From Desulfobacteraceae bacterium (GTDB taxonomy: Bacteria > Desulfobacterota > DSM-4660 > Desulfatiglandales > Desulfatiglandaceae), in the NCBI GenBank assembly GCA_016783065.1, contig JADHXI010000007.1, positions 1-43,348 of the forward strand: 43,348 nt of DNA. Direction: 5' to 3'. The notes under the pieces were generated by a model. It did no database searches and had not been told where the DNA came from. It saw only the letters and a program-made list of their open reading frames with translations. The position numbers and the translations under genes were made by a program. Below, piece by piece: positions 34,850 to 40,669 of this stretch (positions are counted from its first letter, which is position 1; each line of letters starts with the position of its first letter).

Positions 34850-35278
34850 CTAATCGTCCTCCAGGCTGAGGGCATCGCGTGGACAAAAAGATACACAGAG
34901 AGGCCCTCCTCCACAGAGATCGCACTTTTGAACCGTTTCCTTTTCTTCATTTAGGAGAATCATGTCAAAGGGACATTCTTCCACGCAAAGTCCACAACCC
35001 ACACATTCGTCATCCTTCACCAACAACCCTTTTGTCTTTGAATCTCTGACAATGGCGTCCTCAGGGCATATTTGCGCGCAGGGAGCCGGATCGCACTGCT
35101 CGCAGACATGTGGAACGTCTATCTGATCAGGCAACGTATCCGGTCCTATGGAACGATTGATTTCTATCCGGATTCTCGCCATGGAAGGGTTGAATTCGCC
35201 TTCATGCCAAAAGCTACAGATGAGTTCACAGATTTTGCAGCCGCTACAAACAACCGGGTTTGCCACAAGCCTTGCCAT
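34850..35278 (-). CDS. aorA: Four-cluster ferredoxin subunit, AorA-like
   Basis: This 142-residue electron-transfer protein has four cysteine groups: CSGCKICELIC, CEQCDPAPCAQIC, CVGCGLCVEEC and CDLCGGGPLCVSFC. They are consistent with four 4Fe-4S clusters. The ATG at 35278 with GGGAGG upstream is preferred over the longer frame to 35335. Size and arrangement match the small subunit of AorABC-type aldehyde oxidoreductases. It lies directly upstream of AOR3 and 67 bp downstream of the GntR regulator gene, in the same direction. No AorC-like NAD-binding flavoprotein is nearby, so electrons probably go to a soluble ferredoxin. Confidence 0.87.
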   Translation of the reverse strand: MARLVANPVVCSGCKICELICSFWHEGEFNPSMARIRIEINRSIGPDTLPDQIDVPHVCEQCDPAPCAQICPEDAIVRDSKTKGLLVKDDECVGCGLCVEECPFDMILLNEEKETVQKCDLCGGGPLCVSFCPRDALSLEDD

Positions 35279-35345
35279 TTGTTTGATCCTCCCGTTGAAA
35301 ACTAGGCCCCAGCTATGCCCAGACCTATTGCACACACACGTTCTT

Positions 35346-36023
35346 TCATAACCTCATATTCTCTTCCCGGGCCCTGAGAACACCAACGATCCCCTCTTTC
35401 CCTTTTCTTATGTGACCTTGCAGACGTTCGATGAGCCTCCTCTTGTTCCCCTCTAAGAAAAGATTGAGTATCTTATAGTGCTCTTCGCTGGCTTCCTGGC
35501 CTCGCTGGGGATGAAGTTCCACCACCTTTCGCTTGTAGTTAACCTTTTCAAATATGTTTTCAAGCTTGGTGCTCAGAAGGGAATTATTTGCCAGCTTTGC
35601 CAGGTCCACATGAAATTCCTGATCAAGCATCAACCGGTTTCTATAAGGTTCTTCATGCGCATATTTATAATAGAGATCCATTGTCTGTTCAAGCTCAGTT
35701 CTAAAAGCCTCCGTGATTTCCAGGCCCTCTTTAAGTGTTTTCGTTGCAGCGAATACCTCAAGGGCTTCCCTGACCTCATAGAGATCCTCTAATTCCCCGA
35801 TACTCAGATCGCTTACAAAATACCCACGGTTCTTTATCTGAAAAATAAATCCCTCTTCCATCAACCGGTTCAATGCTTCACGGATCGGCGTCGTACTCAC
35901 CCCGATCTCTTTTCGCAGGTATTCATGGTCGAGTCGCTGACCCGGTTTGATCTTGTAAGTGAGAATGAATTCTCTGATCCGATTGTAGGCTTCACGTCTT
36001 TTGTCTTTAATCACTTTTTTCAT
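35346..36023 (-). CDS. GntR-family regulator, FCD/FadR subfamily
   Basis: This 225-residue transcription factor has an N-terminal winged helix (EYLRKEIGVSTTPIREALNR, then LMEEGFIFQIKNRGYFVSDL). The C-terminal all-alpha FCD domain keeps the metal/effector-binding residues in LDQEFHVDLAKLA, EEHYKILNLFLEGN and LQGHIRKGKEG. It is the first gene of the minus-strand AOR3-mutase cluster and diverges from the hydroxyacid dehydrogenase gene. It therefore probably controls both by binding the intergenic region, with an organic acid or acyl-CoA as effector. The ribosome-binding site is weak. Confidence 0.88.
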   Translation of the reverse strand: MKKVIKDKRREAYNRIREFILTYKIKPGQRLDHEYLRKEIGVSTTPIREALNRLMEEGFIFQIKNRGYFVSDLSIGELEDLYEVREALEVFAATKTLKEGLEITEAFRTELEQTMDLYYKYAHEEPYRNRLMLDQEFHVDLAKLANNSLLSTKLENIFEKVNYKRKVVELHPQRGQEASEEHYKILNLFLEGNKRRLIERLQGHIRKGKEGIVGVLRAREENMRL

Positions 36024-36130
36024 AAACGTCCAATCCGGGCCTTCGGCAGCATTCGTTAAGAAAATAGAATTTTATTTTATATTTTGTCAAATAAAAAATA
36101 AAATCAGTCGGGGCAGTTTGGCTTGTCATC
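36024..36130. promoter_or_regulatory. AT-rich upstream region of gntR
   Basis: About 36060-36106 is nearly pure A/T and has an imperfect dyad: ATTTTATTTTAT on the left and AAATAAAAAATAAAAT on the right around TTGTC. It could hold the gntR promoter or an autoregulatory site. I see no standard FadR-type TGGTNNNACCA operator. The palindromic element copy 2 starts immediately to the right. Confidence 0.35.
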
Positions 36131-36390
36131 GTAGTTTCTCAATATGTTCAGGGGAAATAATAGAATTTCTGGAGTGGGGTTCGGGTGTTTCTTGAAGGCG
36201 CTCTCTCAAAGTGAATCTACTTCTCACTTTCGCAGTGGCTGATATTTGGGGTTTTCTCACATGAACCCTTATTGGTTTCTCCGTGGTTTCGGCAAAACCC
36301 CAAATATCAGCCACGCTGCGACTACAGGTTTAGAGAGCGCCTGAAAGAAATGGCCGAACCCCACGGTACACGAGTTTATTGAGAACTTAC
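36131..36390. repeat. ~260-bp palindromic element, copy 2
   Basis: This copy has the same nested inverted arms as copy 1 at 24347-24605: outer GTTTCTCAATA/TTATTGAGAAC, middle GGTTCGGGTGTTTCTTGAAG/CTGAAAGAAATGGCCGAACC, inner GTGGCTGATATTTGGGGTTT/AAACCCCAAATATCAGCCAC. It lies in the divergent region between gntR and the dehydrogenase gene, ending 57 bp before the dehydrogenase start. It must therefore separate, or contribute to, the two promoters. Confidence 0.75.
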
Positions 36391-36446
36391 TTGTCATCTT
36401 ATAAAATGTAGATATAGTAAACTGCCATGGAAAGGGGGATAAGACC

Positions 36447-37352
36447 ATGAAGAAAGTCGGATTTATAGGCCTTGGCGCCATGGGAAGACCCATGGCAACA
36501 AATTTACTCAAGAAGGGCTATCAATTAACTCTCTTTGATTTGATATTTCGGGAGGGAGATGAAGAGTACTGGCGTCGGTTGGGCGGAGACATTGGGAAAT
36601 CGTCAAAAGACGTGGCCCAAGGTGCGGATGTCATCATCACCGTATTACCAAGCTCTGAAAATGTGAAGGATGCAGTTCTTGGTGAGTCTGGCGTCATTCA
36701 CGGGGTGGAAAAGGGATCCATCGTGATAGACATGAGTACCATAGATCCCATCACGACAAAGGAGGTCGGGGCAGCACTGGAGGAGAAGGGTGTTGACATG
36801 ATCGATGCTCCGGTGGCCAGAACCGTCAAAGCTGCAGAACAAGGAACCCTGGCGATTTTTATTGGCGGTAAAAAGGAAATTTTCGAGAAGTGCAGGGATC
36901 TCCTTGCTGCCATGGGCTCGGATCTCTTCTACATTGGTGAGTTGGGCACGGGTGAGCTCGTCAAAATCATCAATAACCAAATCCTCGCCGGGACTGTGGC
37001 CCTTTTGTCCGAAGCACTTGTCATGGGCGTCAAAGGCGGCGTAGCTCCCGATACCTTGCTGGAGGCGTTGGGAAACGGATCGGCCAACAGTTTTGCCCTC
37101 CAGAATCACATCAAGAACGCGGTAATGGAAGGAAAATTTGAAGAAGGGGTCTTTTCTGTCGAATACATGCTGAAAGACATAGGCTTTGCACTAAAGACCG
37201 GTGCCTCTTTGAATGTCCCCCTCTTTTTCACAGGACTCACCTCACAATTTTATCAGCAGGGCATTGCGGCAGGTGTGGGGAAACAATATCATCCGGCGGT
37301 CATCAGGCCTCTTGAAGAAATGACCGGGGTGAAAGTCAGATCTAAGGGGTAG
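36447..37352 (+). CDS. Beta-hydroxyacid dehydrogenase (3-hydroxyisobutyrate dehydrogenase family)
   Basis: This 301-residue NAD(P)-dependent enzyme has the family order: dinucleotide motif VGFIGLGAMGRPMATNLLKK, ITVLPSSENV, IDMSTIDP, the substrate loop near residue 120, and the catalytic lysine in GTGELVKIINNQ near 170. The substrate loop reads DAPVARTVKAAEQGTL, whereas 3-hydroxyisobutyrate dehydrogenase usually has DAPVSGG. An R-T in this position recalls YihU-type sulfolactaldehyde/succinic semialdehyde reductases, which have PVGRT. A GGGGG site precedes the ATG. It diverges from gntR and would supply or remove the aldehyde handled by AOR3. Its end overlaps the convergent channel gene by 11 bp. 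Confidence 0.87.
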   Translation: MKKVGFIGLGAMGRPMATNLLKKGYQLTLFDLIFREGDEEYWRRLGGDIGKSSKDVAQGADVIITVLPSSENVKDAVLGESGVIHGVEKGSIVIDMSTIDPITTKEVGAALEEKGVDMIDAPVARTVKAAEQGTLAIFIGGKKEIFEKCRDLLAAMGSDLFYIGELGTGELVKIINNQILAGTVALLSEALVMGVKGGVAPDTLLEALGNGSANSFALQNHIKNAVMEGKFEEGVFSVEYMLKDIGFALKTGASLNVPLFFTGLTSQFYQQGIAAGVGKQYHPAVIRPLEEMTGVKVRSKG

Positions 37353-38064
37353 GTTTGTTTTCCGGTGATCTTCTGTTCTTGGATTGTGATACGTGTACTC
37401 CAACAAGCCACGCCACCGAGATCACCAGATAAAGTTGGCCCACAACGGCCTCAAGAGCCGAAAAACTGCTCGCTACGCTGGTCAAGGGCGTCACGTCTCC
37501 ATACCCCAGTGTGGTGATCGTGACAAGGCTGTAATAAAGAAAAACGTATCTGCTGTCCCGCAGTTGACCTTCAGGCATGGCGAATGATCCGGGGTGAAGT
37601 GTCTCTATGATCTCATAGACAGTCAACCACGTCATTGCCATGAGGAGGTAAACCACGGCCGCCCCAACGATCATGTCCGCAGTAACATGGTCCTGTTGAG
37701 AGATAAAGGCCAAAATGTTAATGGCGATAAAGACAAAAAACACCGCGCCCAAAAAACTACTCACCAGAGAAAAGGCAATGCTGTCCGTAAAATACGTCGC
37801 CCATGTAAACCCGAGCGCTGGCAAGGCCAGAAATGAGGCAATGAACGTATGACGCCTTTCCTGACTAATGGCATAAATGGCAGATATGAAAATGGCGGTG
37901 AGGAAAACACTGAAGAGTATTTGGAGGTAGGCGAAACCTTCAACAAATGGACCTATGACAAGCATCGCCAAAAGAGAAACAAACAGGTAACGAAATCGAT
38001 TCTTAAAACAGACCTGTGTAAAGGGAATGCAAGTCTTTTCGTCCATAAAAACCCTGTGCCTCAT
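37342..38064 (-). CDS. Potassium channel-like membrane protein
   Basis: This 240-residue integral membrane protein has about six hydrophobic segments and a C-terminal pore module of the two-transmembrane ion channel family. The selectivity filter TITTLGYGDVTP near residue 195 is followed by a final helix ending VGVHVSQSKNRR. The first N-terminal ATG is uncertain; MDEKTCIPFTQ a few codons in is possible. No RCK or cyclic-nucleotide domain is present. Similar small proteins are annotated as ion channels or two-pore-domain channels. The gene is convergent with the hydroxyacid dehydrogenase and is not obviously part of that pathway. Confidence 0.8.
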   Translation of the reverse strand: MRHRVFMDEKTCIPFTQVCFKNRFRYLFVSLLAMLVIGPFVEGFAYLQILFSVFLTAIFISAIYAISQERRHTFIASFLALPALGFTWATYFTDSIAFSLVSSFLGAVFFVFIAINILAFISQQDHVTADMIVGAAVVYLLMAMTWLTVYEIIETLHPGSFAMPEGQLRDSRYVFLYYSLVTITTLGYGDVTPLTSVASSFSALEAVVGQLYLVISVAWLVGVHVSQSKNRRSPENKPTP

Positions 38065-38568
38065 GGGGAAAGATCATGGACCGCAGGCTCGGGCACCTTT
38101 TTTTTTCTTTTGTGCCCCAGTTGACTATCAGTGCTTGGGATTAAATGTGATATTCGCATTCACAAATTGAGACCTTTGCAAAACGCCCCCTTTTGGCCAA
38201 TCTCGGCGCTTGCCCCGTAGCTCCGGAAGATGGTACTGGGGTCAGGCTCAAATTTCAATCCTCGAAATATTCAATATATTCCTGTGGTTGAAATTCTCGC
38301 CTTCCTTGACCTTGACCAAAATTGAACGTTTTTCAAAGGTCTCAAATTGAACCCAATAGTTTTTCAACCCGCTCAGGCGGCCTCATCTGAGGCAAGAGAT
38401 TCGCGGCAACGGGAGCCGGTAGGACCATTTTCTGGCGACGAACAAATCGTTGACATACGACCGCAGCCCAACCCTTTTGACAATGGCAGACCTATCCAAG
38501 CCGTCGAAATCCTACATTAAAAAGACAAGAGTGTCAAACAGGTGTGAGGAGGTGAGAGGGCTCACTCT
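38065..38568. other. Intergenic region with MITE-like element
   Basis: These 504 bp lie between two minus-strand genes. They hold the 187-bp element with 23-bp terminal inverted repeats listed separately. The remainder (38350-38568) has no ribosome-binding site, gene or clear hairpin terminator that I can support. Confidence 0.5.
38163..38349. mobile_element. 187-bp MITE-like element with terminal inverted repeats
   Basis: The left end 38163-38185 begins CAAATTGAGACCTTTGCAAA. The right end 38327-38349 reads CGTTTTTCAAAGGTCTCAAA and ends ATTG. The 23-base ends are inverted complements with two mismatches. The interior has no open frame of note. The GAGACCTTTGCAAAA-type terminus resembles ends of IS5-group elements from memory, so a non-autonomous derivative is likely. 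No clear target duplication was identified. Confidence 0.65.
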
Positions 38569-39087
38569 CTAAGAATCGCTCTCTGCACCTTCTTTGGCCT
38601 TTTTCTTGTTATCTTTGTCTTGCATCAACCAAATCTTAACTGAGTACATTATAAATCGTGCCTCGCTTGACAATCTATTATATTTAAACAACATAAAAGT
38701 TTTTCCAGTTGATATGTTGCCCCAAGTATAGCTTTCAAAATATTCGCTATATTGTTTGCCATTGCCAAATCTTGCGACCGCTTCCTCTTTAAGTGCGATA
38801 CAATTTGAATCCTCTTTAGCCTTTATTGATACAGAACAAAATTTGTCCTGCCAAAAAAAATAATAAATTCCTTTCAGTTCAGCATTTCCTATTTGTAATT
38901 TGTCATTGTGTCTTGCGTATATTACCACATCTCCTTGTACCGCGTATTTTATCATATTTCTTAATGTTTCTATTTTTGTTCCCCATTTAATACCCCTAAA
39001 ACCATCGGGTTCATTTTGAAAGGCAAATGAATTGATAGAAAATGTTCCTATGGCTAGAATGAGTAAAAAGCTGATAATTCTTTTCAT
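38569..39087 (-). CDS. Small secreted protein of unknown function
   Basis: This 172-residue protein has a clear signal peptide (MKRIISFLLILAIGTFSINS, cleavage after the following FAF). The mature part begins with a DGFRGIKWGT motif that recurs in small exported proteins of anaerobic proteobacteria. It has two cysteines (CSVSIKAKEDSNC) that could form a disulfide and a lysine- and acid-rich C-terminus. AAAGGAG lies before the ATG. I do not recognise a catalytic domain. It stands alone on the strand and its function is unknown. Confidence 0.7.
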   Translation of the reverse strand: MKRIISFLLILAIGTFSINSFAFQNEPDGFRGIKWGTKIETLRNMIKYAVQGDVVIYARHNDKLQIGNAELKGIYYFFWQDKFCSVSIKAKEDSNCIALKEEAVARFGNGKQYSEYFESYTWGNISTGKTFMLFKYNRLSSEARFIMYSVKIWLMQDKDNKKKAKEGAESDS

Positions 39088-39196
39088 GCACTTTCTCCTT
39101 TGGGGTTCTTATCTGAAAACCCACAAAGCCAAGGCGCAGGGATGCCAAGTGCATTTAGCGAGCAACGCCCCAGCTAAGGTGCCGAAAAAATTGACA

Positions 39197-40648
39197 CTAC
39201 CAATCATCGAGGTGCGTTTTGTGCGACGTGCGGACAGGCACAGGTTTAACCATCCCTTTGTTCAAATCCTTTTTTGTAATCCATCCGCCACCTAAGGCTT
39301 TGTATAACTTCACGTACCCGTTCAGATATTGCTGTTTTAATTCCGAAAGTTCCAGTTCAGCAGAGAACAAGGCCCGCTCGGTTTCTAAAACCTCGAGATA
39401 GGTGCTGACCCCCTTGTCATATCTCAACTTTGCCAATCGATAGGCATTTTTGGCAGCCTTCTCTTTTTTTTCTACTGCAGCCATTTGCTTTTTGTAGGTA
39501 TCGATTTCAATCAGCGCATCTTCAACCTCTCTAAATGCCGTCAATACGGTATTCTCGTAAAAATGAAGGACCTCTTTGGTCTTGGCTTCCTCAATTTCAA
39601 CGCGCCGTATATTCTTATAAAACTCAAATATCGGCCCGAACAGACCTCCACTGACCGACCAGGCGCCTCCCTGGGAGGTTATCCCCCCTAGTTGACTGGT
39701 CGCTAAGCCCAGGAGTCCGGTCAGGGAAATGGCCGGAAAACGCATGGCTTGGGCTACGCCGATATTCGCAGTCTGGGCCTCTAATAAATACATGGCCTGA
39801 ACAATGTCCGGGCGCCGTTCAAGGATGTTGGAAGGCAAACCAGCGGGAATCTCCGGGGGTGCGGTTTCAAGGTTCAGACCTTTGCCTGTCTTGATGGCCC
39901 CTGGAAGTTTGCCTAATAAGATACTCAACGCATTTTCCGTCATGGCAACGGACCGCTCATACTGGGGGATGGCCGCCGCAGCAATTTCTTTCTGGATCTG
40001 GGCCTGATTCACATCCAATTCTTGAATAATCCCCCGATTGAAACGTTTTTGAATGATATCCAGGCTTTCCTGCCGCGACTTAAGGGTATCTTTGGATATC
40101 TTGACCCGCTGGTGGTAGTCTAACAGTAAATAATAGGCGCCAACCACTTCCGAAATGAGACCGATTTGGACGGTCCTGAGCGCATATTCAGAGGCCATTA
40201 ATTCCGCCCTGGCTGCTTCGGTGGCCCTGCGGAACTTGCCCCAGAAATCAATCTCCCAACTCAGGGCAGGTGCCACATAATAATTGTAATTCCGGGTGTC
40301 GGACCTGGCTCCTCCGGAAAAATTCCCTGTGCCGGCGCCTCCTTGGATATTGATCGAGGGATACTGATCAGCCTGGGTGTATCCCAGCCCAGCGCGTGCC
40401 TGTTCCATACGGCTGGCCGCAATTTTCAGATTCTGGTTATTCTCCAACGCCTGGTTCACGAGGGTGTAAAGCACGGGGTCATTGAATAATTCCCACCACT
40501 TCAGGTTGATCATGGTTTCCACGGGAACTTTTTCAAACCGGTAGTTTTTTGGCGTCTTAACCACAGGGGGTTTAAAATCCGGTCCCACCGCGCATCCTGA
40601 AAGAAGCAAGAAAACCAATACGCCTAAAATACTTGCCGTTTTTTTCAT
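39197..40648 (-). CDS. RND efflux outer-membrane lipoprotein (NodT/OprM family)
   Basis: This 483-residue TolC-like outer membrane factor has a lipoprotein signal with lipobox LLSGCAVGPDF at the N-terminus. The two-fold OEP repeats follow, including INLKWWELFNDPVL, NLKIAASRMEQARAGLGY and PAGLPSNILERRPDIVQAMY, with coiled-coil segments such as YDKGVSTYLEVLETERALF near residue 430. It exports substrates delivered by the inner-membrane pump encoded 21 bp upstream on the same strand. Confidence 0.92.
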   Translation of the reverse strand: MKKTASILGVLVFLLLSGCAVGPDFKPPVVKTPKNYRFEKVPVETMINLKWWELFNDPVLYTLVNQALENNQNLKIAASRMEQARAGLGYTQADQYPSINIQGGAGTGNFSGGARSDTRNYNYYVAPALSWEIDFWGKFRRATEAARAELMASEYALRTVQIGLISEVVGAYYLLLDYHQRVKISKDTLKSRQESLDIIQKRFNRGIIQELDVNQAQIQKEIAAAAIPQYERSVAMTENALSILLGKLPGAIKTGKGLNLETAPPEIPAGLPSNILERRPDIVQAMYLLEAQTANIGVAQAMRFPAISLTGLLGLATSQLGGITSQGGAWSVSGGLFGPIFEFYKNIRRVEIEEAKTKEVLHFYENTVLTAFREVEDALIEIDTYKKQMAAVEKKEKAAKNAYRLAKLRYDKGVSTYLEVLETERALFSAELELSELKQQYLNGYVKLYKALGGGWITKKDLNKGMVKPVPVRTSHKTHLDDW

Positions 40649-40669
40649 GAACCCGGTCTCATTACTTTT

